Part shown: positions 1 to 12,628 of the stretch, one piece after another
Numbering within the stretch: position 1 is the stretch's first letter
Layout of the letters: the number at the start of each line of letters is the position of its first letter
Assembly: GCA_029207755.1 (NCBI GenBank)
Contig: JARCOQ010000004.1
Coordinates: 37,111,685 to 37,175,684 of the forward strand
Source of the DNA: Chamaea fasciata
Taxonomy: Eukaryota > Chordata > Aves > Passeriformes > Sylviidae
Length of the DNA stretch: 64,000 nucleotides
Reading direction: 5' to 3'
Notes under the pieces: generated by a model
What the model saw: the letters and a program-made list of their open reading frames with translations, nothing else
Told to the model about the DNA's origin: nothing
Database searches by the model: none
Made by a program: the position numbers and the translations under genes

Positions 1-3000
1 ACACAGATTCTTACACTGTGTGTTTATACAGATTAACTTGTGACTGAAGCAGTGTACAATCCATGAGGAGAATGTGTTACTTAGGTCACACTAGGTCCAG
101 GCTATTTTGTATACTCAGAGAAACTGATGAACTTACTACCAAAGGCTATACTGTACAATAAAGTGTACGCATGCTGCAGTTTGTGTCATTTATTAAAAGG
201 AGCTAAGCAGGTAAAGACAGAGTAGGTCTCAAGAGTAAGCCTTTATGTTTTTAGTTAAGAATTATCTAGAATTTTTTTGTCTTTTCTTTTCTGCTAGATG
301 TAGCCCTTAGATCCCAGTATCTAAAATCCTGCCCACAAAAGCGATCATTTTAGAAAGTTAACACAAGGGCTTTAGAAATGACATTTTGGAGGTGAATATG
401 CTGATGACCTTGAGAAAGGAGGATGGTACCCAACTGCCACTTTGCAGCATCCCTTGAGGTGTCTCCTAAATAATATTTTCAAATGCCTCTGGATATTCCC
501 TAGCAACAGCAATGCCAAGGCATACTTGCTAGGCATCACTACTAAGTAAAAGATTCTGTAGTTCTCTATTCTAAGGCTTTTTTGTGACTAAGAGTATGTA
601 AAACTACAAACATAAAATGAAACTGTGTAAACACATTGCCAAGTGCATGTAGATACTGTAAGTATTTTCTTTTCCAATATGTAATTGCTCCTCCCAGTTC
701 CTAATTTTTAATAACAGAAATTCAATTTGGCTTTATTGGTTTGTTCTCTCTTTCACACAGCAGCCATTTCCTGGACATAAAAGGTTCAACACTTCTCAAA
801 CCTTTGCCCCAGAAACAAAATACTTGCAACTGTAGCAACTGCTAAAAAGAATGAAACCTGAGTGATGTTTACTACCTATACAGAGATGATGAACAAGGAC
901 AGCACACAGTAATGCATCCCGGACCAAAGAGCTTCAGCATGAAATGTGAACTGCAGCTGTGGAGAAGCCAAGCAATAACAACAAAAAATAAAGGAAGAAG
1001 AAAAAGAAAATTAAAAAGAGCAAGAGATGACACAACATGATGGAAGACAGGAGTACTGATCCTTCTCCTTGGCTTTCTCACACAGAAGACACAAAAACAC
1101 AAGACAGAACTGCACAACTAAGAACTGTGGAGACTGCAACCATCATGCACCAATTTTCAGTGTTTAATGTAAATAAGAGGAGGAAATAGACAACAAAAGG
1201 GAAGAGTATGAAATAATAAAAGGGAAAATGGGAAGATGGCAAAAGACAGGGAAAAGGAGGAAATATGCATTTGTGTGTTGCAAGTGTCTTTCATACTAAT
1301 GTACTGCATACATGTCAACAGATTTTCTAAAGCTATCACACCTGTGGAGACAAAGAAGACTGAAAATACTGATGTTGATTACAGTATGGCTGACACTGTT
1401 TAAACAAAAGGCAATTCATTGTTTGTTTTTGGGATTCTTTTCAATTCCATAAACCTGAAACAGGGAGTTACTTCCCCAAACGTCCAACTGTGGTGTCACT
1501 TGCAGACCAACACATGCTAAAACATTCTTCTGTGATGAAATACAAAGTACAGATCAGCATCTATAGAACTACAGGTCTGGTAAATGTTAATTTCATAGTA
1601 CTTTATATTGAAGTTAAACGCTACTCATTACTGGCACCAGTCTTTTTAAAATTTCTTGATAAAGAGAGATTAGGCCTGTTCACTTTGCTTCATTTAAAAG
1701 CTTAGAACAAGGGGACTTTAGAATTTGTAATAGATTTTTTGATACCAAATTCTAATGCAAAAATTCAGCCTAGAAGATTTAAATAACAAAATGTTAGCAT
1801 GCAGAGGGCACATTAGACTTGAATCTCAGCTCTGCAAACACAGAGAAATCATATTTTGTTAGGCACATGGGTACCTATAACCACTGGAAGTACTACTTTT
1901 GTCTAGCAATACCTGTCTTTAGGCATGCAGACAGAACTTGCATTGGCAGTAATTTTTGCTTTGGAAGATGCAAAAAGTTAGAAAGCACCCAAGATCTTCC
2001 TCTGCTCCCACTTACTACTATCTTTCTAGTACAAACCATGCTTCAAGATTTCTGTATGACAGTGAACCAGTAACTAGCACTGATTTGAACTTATCGAAGT
2101 TGACTGACTGCACTTCCCCACCACATACTTTTAAATGACAAAGTAACTAGAACACAGAACATGTATATACTTTTGTAAAATTTCAAGACACCAGGCACAC
2201 AAATTATTTTATTCTCAGCATGAGAGGAGTATCCCTTTTAAAAGCAAACTATATTAAGGCACAGAGCAGTGATATGTCCCACAACAAACCTTCTTCTAAG
2301 CACAGGGACAGATTTAAAGCATTCTTCTTTTCAGTCCTGTTAGGCCCTGGTCTGCTCTGCTGGGTTTAGGGGAAAATTGTTTGAGTCATTTAGAGCAGTG
2401 TGCAGGAGAAACAACAAAAATCTTCAATAACAAACCTTTGCATGTAAACTTTCAGAACACTAAGGTAGAATTACATACTTGGCAAATTTTATAGCAAAAC
2501 CCAGTCAAACCAAGGTACTTCAGAAACTTTAACTTAGACAGCTTTAACTCAACCAGATAGAGAGTATTTACTAAGGCCTTGACTGGAATTTTTTCATCTG
2601 GTTTACAATATATTTCCAAAAGAAGTCAGGAGAAGAAAGAAAGAATAAGAATAGAAAGATATCACCACCCATGGACCCAGTGACAAGACTAGCAGTTTTG
2701 ATGTCCACGTGACATCCATGTCAAAGTGATTGTCACAACCTTGATCCACAGGAAAAATCCATGAAGCGCAAAGTTAAATGTATTAACATATGCTCAAGTT
2801 CAGGTGGGAATGCCCAGGTACCTCTGCGGGGGGAGTGGAAATTAACACTCTCTGATATAACACTGTGGATCATCTGTGCAGTTCTCTGGTGGAAGGCCTC
2901 AGAAATTGGTCTGCGGTTGGAGTTTTGGATAGTTTATGGCACCTGCTAAGACATGACAGCTGCCTTTCAAGTAAGCGGTAGTTGAGCTAGTTACACCCCA

Positions 3001-6000
3001 CCGGCAGGGACGAATACCTTCAGGTGTAGTGTGAATGTCTGACACCTTCCCCACAGAAGGGAGTTTTCACACCTGAGCCAGTTGAGTAAGGGAAGACATG
3101 ATAAAACACTTCTTCTAGGCCTCTCCCCTCATCTGGCTCAAACCCCAGCTTCTTAATAAACAGGGGTTGGTTTGTTGTGGTCAGCCTCTGGTGCTCATGC
3201 TCTCTCTACCTGGATTGTTGTCTTCCATATCAGCAGCAAAGCACACCCTACTTTTGCAAATTTGAGACATTACCCAGTAATATTTCAGTCTCACAACCCC
3301 CAAACTTTAGTCATAAGACTATGTTCTCCCTGATTTGCATTAAACATCTGCAAAACAACTATTTGACAAGTAAAAAAGGTAACTTATTACACATACTAAA
3401 TAGATACAAATACCCTTAGCATACAAATCTCCCAAGACACAACTTGCCAAAACCTCCCTCAGCAGTGCACCACGGTGAAGGAGTCAAACTAACTATTCTC
3501 TGTAACTAGCAACATAAAACTAACTTCAGGCTGGGCCGACCCCACACCACTTAATTTATTTTGAATAACTTACCTATAAACTTCTCCAGCTTTTCTGAGG
3601 AAGGGAAACATGCAACTCATAATTCTAAGATGATCCCTTCTCTGCTAAGTGCATAAAACCAATGAAACAGAGAAACTAAACAGTTAAAAAATGCAGCTTC
3701 TGATAGGTATTGGAGATACCTGCTGTGCTTCATAATGCTAAGTAAAAAGACCTCACAAAACCAAAACACCATTTTCTAAAAAGACTAAGATTTTTGTTTT
3801 CTTCTTACAACTTAGAGGTTTACTTTAAATCAATTGCAGAATCACTACCAGAAGATTGCATCCAAAGAAGTGCTAAGTAAGGAGCGCAGCGACAAGGAGT
3901 TAACTGTTTCTCTCACAGCAACTTATTTTTTCCCACTTCCTTTCTGTTCTTTAACCCTAGCTTCCCTAAACCGCCACAGACATTAGCATTAAAATCCCCT
4001 CTACCACCAAAACATTCTCCACTCTTATTTGCTTTCAACCCCCCAATGAAAAGCTAAAAAAGAAAAAACCGACCTATACCTGCATGGCATTACTTACTTA
4101 GGTATTTGTGTTAGGCTGACATTTCAGCATCGAAGGGGAGATAATGACATTTCATTAGCTGTCAATTAATATTACATCCTCACACAAAAACCCGCCCCAA
4201 TAAAGTCCTTGGTTCAAAATATACGTATTTTAAACAAAATAATGATGGTGGTATGTCAATGTTCACAGGAACTACCAAGGCTTGGCCCCACTGGACAGAT
4301 ACAAGTCTTTTGTCAGCTTCTGCCATAGAGAGCCATAATCAAGTCTCATTGACTTGAACAAGATGCTACTAATCAGATATTGATCCTGATGCAGTATCTT
4401 TTCCTTGGCTATATTAAGACTGAGTAGCTCAAGACTACCATAAAAATCAGAATAACTAACTCAAGATGAATCGACTCACTGCATGTCACAAAGCACCGTC
4501 AGCACCTACAGCACAGAGATGGATGATCTCTGTGCTGCAGAAAATCAGAACTGACTATAGTCATCAACAGTTAGTTAAAAACCCACAAATCTATCGATCT
4601 CTTAAACAGTTCAAGCTAATCCTGGGCCCTCATCAGCCATCTTTTGCCTTACTGCCATAATGCTGCACAAAACCAGTTCAGAATCATTTACTCTAGCACC
4701 AAATTGACGGAAAACAACTAATTTGAACCCCTGCCTGTAATAGATGGCCCAGGAGAGAAAACATGCAAAGTCTTTTCCAATACCTGACAAACACTTTCAG
4801 TGAAGAAATTTTCCTTAATATCCAACCCAAACTTCTACAGCACACATTGAGGGCATTTTCTCTTGTCCTAGCACGTGTCACTCGGGACAAGAAATGAGTA
4901 ACCCCCTTGCTACAACCTCCCTTCAGACAGTCCTACAAAGCAGTAAGGTCTCCCTGAGCCTCCTTTCCTCCAGGAAAAACACTCCAGCTCCCTCAGCCAC
5001 TCCTAGTACCACCTACTCTCCAGACCCTTCACCAGCTCCATTGCCCTTCTCTGGACTCTCTCCAGCACCTAAACGTCTTTTTTGTAGCGAGAGGCCCAGA
5101 ACTGGACACAAAACTTGAGGTGCAGTCTCACTAGCACCCAATACAGCGGCACAGTTACTGTCTGCTGCCCACACCACTTTTCATGCCAGCCAGGATGCCA
5201 GTGGCCTTCTGGGCTACCTGGGCTGGCTCATGTTCAGACAGCTGTTGACCAGCACCGCCAGGTGTCTTTTTCCTCCGAGAATCTTTCTAGCCTCTCTGCC
5301 CCAAGCCTGTAGCATTCAGAATTGGAAAACAAGGTACTTTGCACACAGGCCTCCAAACAGGTACAAAAGTACTGGAAATACTTTTTACAGGTGTGCCGTT
5401 TGTACTTTGGCATTTTGCTCAGAGACACAGCAGAGTTCAATACAGCATTTAAGGACTGCCACAACTGAGACAGAAAAAGGTGGAGCCCCGAGTATTTAGA
5501 GAACCGTCTTCAACTTCTAAGTAAAGCTTATTAGAAAGGGGAAGTGAACACAGAGGATACATGTTGGGGGAGGGGGGAAGGGCATATTAAAAAAAAAAAG
5601 GCAAGCAAGCCTAGTAACGTGTTTTGGAACATACTAAAAAGAATGCAAAGTATAGACTGGTACCAGCCCAGATGACAAACTGGGGTATCCAGGAACACTT
5701 GTGGACTGCACTAATTAGTATCTGGAATGGAAGGAACAAACATCACTTTGCTACAGAAAATCAGAAGTGAAAATATTCTCAGAGAAGATATAAGTGAACA
5801 CAGTGTCACTGTCATAGCCTGATGCTGAAATCTTCTGTTTCTTATCAATTTTATTTTTTATGAATACCAGCATGTCTTCACTTGCAGGAAGCTTGCTGGA
5901 GGTCCCAGCAACTTGCAGTAAATAAGAGGGTTTGAGGTCAGAACGGAAAGTTTGTAATTCATATTGAAAGCAGATTCGGAACTGTTTAATTGTTTCTCTG

Positions 6001-9000
6001 ACGTTTTCCTCCCCTCAGACCTGGTGACTGCACACTGTAACTCCCCACATTCACATGCTCACATCTTCCTAGGTAACAGAAACCTTTCTTTGAGTACAGA
6101 AGAAACCCAAACTACCATCACTTACGTCAAATTTAAGCCTACTGCCAAGGCCTTAGGCATTGTGACTCAAGGCAAGTGGTTCTGCTCCTGTGAATGGTGT
6201 CACAGCTCCTACTTCACCTTAGAACTGAGGTGAACTTGTTTGTGATTCAAACTAAGTATTTATGTCCAGAATCCTACTTATAACTCTGACAGCTTCTAGT
6301 AAGAGAAAGGTCAACAAACCTGCTTTGAGGTAGTAACCCTTTATGATAAATCCTTATGTTTCCTCCTGCCTCTCTCTCAACCGGAGTAATTTAAAACTCT
6401 AATTTCCTTAGTACAAAGGCTGGTCTTTCTTCATAAAATATAAATAATGTGTCAGCTCTAGGCCTGGATCAACAAACCTTCCTGTTAACACGAAAGTAAG
6501 GTTTTTAAAAAATATCAATACACTCCTTTCATCTCCCCAAAAGCTTTTGCTGCACACTGTATAAGGCTCTAATCAAAAAGACACCACCAGACAGTAGCAC
6601 TCTTCAAGAAGACACTGTCTAAGTAGCAGCAGACAACTAAGCAGAAGCCATTAAAGTTTGTCAAATCCAAAGGACCTAATAAGTAACTTTTGTAAACAGG
6701 ATTAATATCCAACACGATATGAACTCTGCAAATTATGTTGTTTGAGACATTGAAAGATTTCTTAAAACATGGAGGAGATACCCTACTCTTGGATAATGCT
6801 GACAGGAAAGTATGTTTCCACTATTTTCAACATTCACTCCACTCTCTTTAATTTTCAATAGTGAGTCTAAATAAAAACTACAGCTAGAAAACAGTAACAC
6901 TACAGACTTACAGGAGAAAAGCAAAGCACTTCTTAAAAAATAAGCACCTCAAAACACTGTAAGTTAAAAGAATTTTAGAGCCTCTATAAACAATCTTGTC
7001 CCCTTATCCAAGGACTGACTACAGACTCAAAGAGGAGCTCAAGTGTTCACAAACACAATCATCTAACATAAGCTGGTATCAAAAACCATCTCTCTGTAAC
7101 TGAAATCCTTATGTGTTGTGCATGCAACAGGATTTACAGAAAAGCAATCTGTCTGAAAAAAAATGCTCTCATCTACTGAAGAAAGTGACAGTGCCACAGC
7201 TAGCTGGTTTTCCCCTTTCACATCTCTTCTTTTTCCCTACATTTTTAAAGCACTGTCCAAGTGCAATGTCCAAAATCCCTGAGTTGAGCAGTGAAGACTC
7301 ACTGTTTTAAAAAGGATATTTATTTCACTATATATTTTCACTTCCCCTTCACCAAAATACTTCCTTCTCTGTCCAATCTGTACTTCTTGTTTCCCAACAC
7401 AGAGGAACGAATGACCGATGTCTTCTTTTCTCTTCTGTCTGTCCTGAACTGTAGTAATTCATCAGCAATGCAAGCAGGATTGCTGCTTCCTGACAGAACT
7501 TACAGACTTGATACCTAATTATGATCAGTGAAGAAAAATCAACACAGCTTGACCAAAGGCACCAAGACATTCCAGCAAATGCAGTCAAAATGCCACCAAA
7601 AGAGACAGCCTTCCACTGCTGTAGAAACTATACTACCACGTGCCGTTCCTATATTTATGTCTTTAAATAACATCCATCTATAACCCTAAGAAATTTGATT
7701 ACAGTATCAAAGGTGTATTATCTGTATTCTATATTAACATACAGAAGTCAGACATGCAACTACAGAGATATTTTGAAGTATGCTACAAGGCAATTCCTTT
7801 CAGAAAATTACTTTGAAAAAATCTGACACAACAGACGCCATAAAATTTTCTCTCCTCAAAAGTCAGGGATATGGAAAAATTAATCTTTTTACCCTTAATC
7901 GGCTCAGAAAATCATTAGCAAGACAATCTTATTTTCTTTGTCTTCCTTCTCCTGCAAGTTTCCTTTTGCTGTGTCAAGCACTCATGCTTATAACCAGCTC
8001 AGCAAGTTCATCTGACATAAAAATAAACTTACATAGACATAAAAATAACCTTACATAAAAAAGTCAGAGCGCCACCAGCTTGTCACATAACTAAACGGAA
8101 TGGAAAGAGATGATGGGGGTAGGGAACCTGTCCTTTTGATGACAGTCTGCATTTTATCAGATCAAGCACACCACAAGCTGTACCCCCTAAACTAGGGAGA
8201 GACACCTAGTATTAGACAGAACATGCCTGAGTCAGTCTGAGAGCTCCTGTAAGTTAGGCAGGGCTAGAGCCTTTAACTCCTTAAGAATCTTACGTTAAAT
8301 TTAACTTATCTTCTTGAAAAACAGAAAACTGAGCTATAAACTTCATTGGAAAATCCCACTTTTCACACGTATTCAGCTGTGAAACATCACATCTTTTCAG
8401 AAGCCCGAAGATTTCCTCAGTACTGACTGTTTTCACTAAGGATGCACAACAGCAATGCTTTTATTACTGTATTTTTCATTTAAAGTAAGCTGTTTTTAAA
8501 GAAGCTTAGCAAACTACAGGGCAGAGGAAATTCTTCTGAAGATAAAATTACAGCCAGAGAGCTTTAGCAGATTTTGTTTCTGCACGGAGAATGAGATTGA
8601 TGGTTTAAATAGTCTAAACAGTTTCTGCACTTACTTGACTTCAAACTATAAAACTTGTTTTATACATTGTCTAGTTAAAATACTCAGGCTGAGCATTAAT
8701 TTCTTTTTTAAAACTGGCATTTCAAACAATATTCCAAGTGCAAAAAAAAATTGAAATTCAGATGTACTTAGGGATCAAATAACCCTGTTTTGGGAGACAT
8801 CAACTAGTCTTATCTATTTAATTAAAAAGTCACAGTGGATTATTAATTTCTAAGTAAGAATCTAAGCTTTTACACTGACAGATGATACACAAACATGATA
8901 AACAGCCATTAATTTTCCAGATCAATTCCTTACTTAAAAGAACTCAAACCCCCAAAGTTAATGGTTATATTTTTGACATAAGAATGTATATTTACCTGAA

Positions 9001-9831
9001 AAATTACACTTCTATTCTAAAATTTAAAACTGTGCAACTTCCAAAGGCTTTTCAGTATTTTTTTTAGAAAAAGCTATGGTTGCTACTAATTTTTTTAGAA
9101 AAGCAGCTTTGCAGTATATTTTTCTGAAGAAAAGTAAGGAGGCAAAACGCTACACATCGATGACTAAATGTACTAGAAAGGGCGATGCGTACCTCGACAC
9201 CTGAATTTCAAAGAGCACATTTAGAGTTTGGCTCTTAGAGGAGTCCTACATGGGAAAACAGCAGATTTCATCCTTTAAGATGAAGAATGTTGCACGCGAC
9301 TATACTATAAAACTGATTTTTTGCGTTAATATATTGCAAATCCGTGCAATCACGAGGCAAACCTCGGAGAATTTCAGCGCTGTTTCAGAAAAGGCTAAAA
9401 GGTTTCCTGTGCATTTCAGGCTACGCAAGCAGCTTCCGGACGGTTGCTGCCGGCCGGCCACGCCACGACACCAAGTGCCACCGCTGGGCACCGCGGCTCC
9501 GCGCTGCCAACGGGGAAGGCCGGGGCCGGAGCCCGCGGCACGGGGAGCCTGTCACCGGACGATGGCTCCAACCTGGGGCACTCGCGAACCTTCTCCCGAG
9601 CCAAATACAACGCCCGAGGGGAGCCCCCGGTGCTTTCCAGCCACGGAAGCGGCAGCCCTTCTCGCCGTCACGGCGCGGTCCGGAACGGCAGCTCTGCCCC
9701 ACTCTCACCCTCGCCCGGGATCTGTCTGAGAGCGCAGACCCAAACCCAAGCCATTCGCGCGTCAGCAGGCAACGGGCTGCATCGCGCCCCACACGGAGAG
9801 GATGGGCCAGGCCGCTCTGTCCTTCCCTCAC
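1..9831 (-). other. OSTF1: OSTF1 intron 1 (partial), no further OSTF1 exon recognised
   Basis: This stretch lies downstream, on the minus strand, of the OSTF1 first coding exon. I looked on the minus strand for the next conserved OSTF1 segments (the SH3 segment with its ALYTFEP-type motif and the ankyrin repeats) and found none, so intron 1 probably exceeds 9.8 kb and the other exons lie to the left of the window. Apart from a CR1 fragment at about 4785-5330, the DNA is AT-rich unique sequence with only short open frames lacking splice sites or recognisable motifs. A segment around 2960-3250 with an AATAAA near 3154 has an LTR-like look but I could not assign it. Confidence 0.6.
4785..5330 (-). 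mobile_element. CR1 LINE fragment, antisense
   Basis: Read on the plus strand, this matches the reverse complement of the 3' part of avian CR1. It has the 'CTCCAGG...CCAGCTCCCTCAGCC' segment, the 'TTCTCTGGACTCTCTCCAGCACCT' region, the 'AGAACTGGACACA' block, 'GCCAGGATGCCAGTGGCCTTCTGGG' and 'CTCATGTTCAGACAGCTGTTGACCAGCACC'. The element is therefore on the minus strand. It is 5'-truncated and lacks the terminal octamer repeat. It sits in OSTF1 intron 1, in the same orientation as the gene. Substitutions throughout suggest an old copy with no coding potential. Confidence 0.85.
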
Positions 9832-9865
9832 CTGGCTTGGCCGGTTTAGGTGGCGGCTTGGACAT
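9832..9865 (-). CDS. OSTF1: OSTF1 first coding exon (osteoclast-stimulating factor 1)
   Basis: On the minus strand, ATG at 9865 opens MSKPPPKPAKPG, almost identical to the start of vertebrate OSTF1 (MSKPPPKPVKPG in human). The exon ends after the first base of the glycine codon at CCAG|GTGAGG, a strong splice donor (phase 1). OSTF1 is a roughly 214-residue intracellular adaptor with an SH3 domain and ankyrin repeats, known for indirectly promoting osteoclast formation. Only the proline-rich N-terminus is visible; the SH3 and ankyrin exons lie to the left of the window. The exon is inside the CpG island shared with NMRK1. The identity rests on 12 residues plus the position next to NMRK1, exactly as in other amniotes, and I consider it secure. 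Confidence 0.9.
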
Positions 9866-10141
9866 GGCTACAGCACGCCTAAGCACGGACGGGGGAGCGG
9901 CGCGACGGCGATGGGCTGTCCGGGCGCGGGCCCGCGGTGATGGGAGGCGGCCGTGCGAACCCCGGCAGTCGCCGGGCACGGCGCAGCGGCGGTGGCAGGA
10001 GCTGAGAAGAAGGGCGGGTCCCCGTGGGTCCCTCCCGGCCGCGGGCGGCACGCGGCCAATCAGCGCGCGCCGCGGGACGAGGCCCCGCCGCTTCCCTCCC
10101 CCGCGCTCGCCCCGGGCCGGGGAGTTGTCCAGGCTGCGGGG

Positions 10142-10311
10142 CGGCCCCAGGGACGGGGCGGCCCCAGGGACGGGGCGGCCCCAGGGACGGGGCGGCCCCA
10201 GGGACGGGGCGGCCCCAGGGACGGGGCGGCCCCAGGGACGGGGCGGCCCCAGGGACGGGGCGGCCCCAGGGACGGGGCGGCCCCAGGGACGGGGCGGCCC
10301 CAGGGACGGGG
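10142..10311. repeat. 17-bp GC-rich minisatellite, 10 perfect copies
   Basis: The unit CGGCCCCAGGGACGGGG is repeated ten times with no substitution I could see, followed by CGGC and then unique sequence. Each unit has runs of CCCC, GGG and GGGG, so the array can form G-rich secondary structure on either strand. Because 17 is not a multiple of three, the array reads open in several frames and gives false repetitive proteins. It lies between the OSTF1 and NMRK1 starts. Confidence 0.97.
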
Positions 10312-10650
10312 CGGCTAGTCGCAGTCGGCTGGGGCGTCGTGTGCGCAGGGCCGCGGTGTGCGCGGGGCCGCCCAGCTCGGAGGTGGGCGCGCCCCGGACA
10401 GCCCCGGCACAGCGTGTAGGAGGCGGGCGCTCCGCCGGAGCCGAGCTTTGCTGCCGGAAGGATGTGCTCTTAGCACGCTCGCGGCGTGGTTGAAGTTAAG
10501 TGCGAACTTCTGCGGCGCTGAAGTGTTGGAACTGCAACTAGTGGAGGCGCGGCCGAGAACCTCCGCCAGCCCCGCTTTGTGTGGACCCAAAGCTGTGAGA
10601 GACGTTCTCGGTCCGGGTCCGGTTCACCCTCGGGTGTCCCCGTGCGGGGG

Positions 10651-12569
10651 AGCTTTGCCGCGGTATGCCCTGAAAAACGGGGTGACAGCAGTGATGTGTT
10701 AGCGTTGTCATGGCTTTGTGCTCTATTTAAAGAGCCAAACTGACCCAAGTTAGAGTAGTTTAGGATTTCTGTGTTGCAGCATTTGTGACAAATTTGCTTT
10801 AGAAATTTCTTTTACACATTACTCAGGGCGGCAGAAGAGTTAGTGTGATTTTTTATGATGGTATTTTTTGCCGTAGACTAGGATTAATTTGCATATAGGC
10901 AATGACTTAAATTAAAGTCCAAAGGTGAAGGTGTTTGTCCGGTTTGTTGCATAACGTCCTCTGTGGGACAAAGGGTAATCCTCTGCAACACAAACTTTAC
11001 TGACGATTTTTAGAAAAGAACTTTTTAATCTTATTTTTTAGGTAGCCTGAATATCATCACTTCTTAAGAACAAATTATCTGTCTTCTCTCTTTGCACTGA
11101 TAGCCTGTACTATAAGCATTCTTATCACTGAATTTAAAAATTACTATATTCTTGGAAAACCATATATACTAGCTTTAAAAACTTGCAAATACTGACTACT
11201 GTAGACAAGTAGGACCATCACAAAGCAGTGCCTATCATAAGGGTGGTGTCTTGGACTAGTTGATAGGTCTTTTGTTGTTTCTTTTTTTAACATAACCATA
11301 CATTAAAAAATATGCGAAGTTCATATCACAGACATGTGAAACATGTGGAACTTCCAGTCGTTGCACCAAATGCAAGAGGATGTTATTGTATCAGGCTCCA
11401 CATGTGTCTGAACTTAGTTTCACAGAAACAGTGTGGGTTTGTTTTCATGCTGATGCCGTGTCTTTTTTCTAGTACAGTACAGATAACTTGTTCGTCAGAG
11501 GCAGGGAGTTTTACCTGTTCAGTCCTTTCAGGTCTTAGGAGTCATGGGTCTTACCTTCCTAAGTGTGACCTAGGACGCTAGAGCAGGTGAAAAAAGAGTG
11601 TTTGCTGTGGTTAAATAGTTGTAAATTGATGTGTGAAACTGAAAACAAACTCCCCTCTGTCTTTGCAGAACTGTTTTTTCAGTTGCAGTATTTTTCCAGT
11701 ATACTTCACAGTGTACTCTGCAATCACCCATTCCAGAAGAAAGTTCAGGGGAAAGAGCTGGGGCAAGGCAGAATTGTGTCTCCTGGCAGCTCTGACTACT
11801 GAAGGTGTTCAGGCAGTCAGAGCCTCAGAGCTGGTGGGATGTGGTGGCAGCAACAGGGATAGATAGCAACAGGGTGGACACATTAACCTTTAGCGTTTAC
11901 TCTTCGATCTTTTCAGGGGAAAATCAAGTGCTGCCTAGTCCTTCTCAATGCTAAGTCAGCTAGCGTGGCTTAAACTGCCCTTACAGTAGTTTTAATGCTT
12001 CTAGATTAATCTGCGGTGGAGCAGGGGACGAGGATTTGTGTGGTCTGGGGTGTTAATACCCTCAGAAAGGGAGTGGTGAATTACACAGTGAATACTACAT
12101 TGCTGAGACCAGGTTCATAAAAGAGGTTTTGAACATACTCTTTGTTAAAAGTCTTCATTAAATTTTAAAACATCTTTCTCCTCAGCATGCCACTTGTTTC
12201 ATTCGTAATGATTTTGTTTGTTTACCTTTTGTCTGTTTACCTTGTCTTTTTTTTATATTAATGCTTGTGCTCTTCTTTAGGAACTTGTATCATATGAGTA
12301 TCATTAGAACCGAGTCTCCCAGACTCTCTTCCAAATTATTAAAATACTGTAAAAAATAAAGTACATTGGAATTCATGGGGCATATATATTGCAGGTTCTT
12401 TGTTAGCATTAGAACAAGCAGCTGAGATTCTGACTGTACCTTTGCTAAAAGGAAAATTATGGACAACAGAAGAGAAAATAAATCATCTGTATAACTGGTG
12501 TTTCTTAATACCATAGTTGCCTTCTTGTTCCTGAATTAAGATTTTTCACTGGCTGATGTTTTTACACAG
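10651..12569 (+). other. NMRK1 5' intron, no coding feature seen
   Basis: AT-rich sequence between the CpG island and the first NMRK1 coding exon. It most likely holds the intron separating an untranslated first exon from the exon at 12570. It ends in a polypyrimidine stretch and acceptor, TTTTTACACAG, at 12569. Short open frames here have no recognisable content. Confidence 0.5.
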
Positions 12570-12628
12570 TAAAAGGAAGAACTGAGGAGAAAATAAACTA
12601 TGAAAGTATTGGTTATTGGCCTTGGGGG
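12570..12628 (+). CDS. NMRK1: NMRK1 exon with start codon (coding 12600-12628)
   Basis: The acceptor TTTACACAG ends at 12569; 30 nt of 5' leader precede ATG at 12600. The coding part reads MKVLVIGLG plus two bases of a Gly codon, then donor GTAAGT at 12629. It encodes the first beta strand leading into the P-loop. The Gly codon is completed by the next exon. Confidence 0.88.

Larger units (their letters stand above)
9420..10650. promoter_or_regulatory. CpG island, bidirectional OSTF1/NMRK1 promoter
   Basis: GC content and CpG density rise abruptly here compared with AT-rich flanks. The OSTF1 start codon (9865, minus) lies inside, and NMRK1 runs away on the plus strand from the other side, so this is a head-to-head, divergent promoter. 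The ten-unit 17-bp minisatellite is inside it. Long open frames in this island on both strands come from the scarcity of stop codons in GC-rich DNA and have no protein features. The untranslated first exon of NMRK1 must start here, probably between about 10320 and 10640, but I cannot place its donor from sequence alone. Confidence 0.8.

Noticed and set aside
2940..3250. Possible LTR (AATAAA near 3154 followed by a T/G-rich stretch)
   Set aside because: No TG...CA termini or target-site duplication found and no match to the other LTRs in the window; left unassigned.
4693..4890. Minus-strand frame with KVFVRYW, considered as the second OSTF1 exon
   Set aside because: It only superficially resembles the KVFRALYTF segment, has no matching continuation, and overlaps the CR1 element.
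9250..10493. Several long open frames on both strands, some with Gly/Arg/Pro repeats
   Set aside because: They lie in the CpG island, overlap each other in many frames, and owe their repeats to the 17-bp minisatellite, which reads open in several frames. None has conserved protein features.
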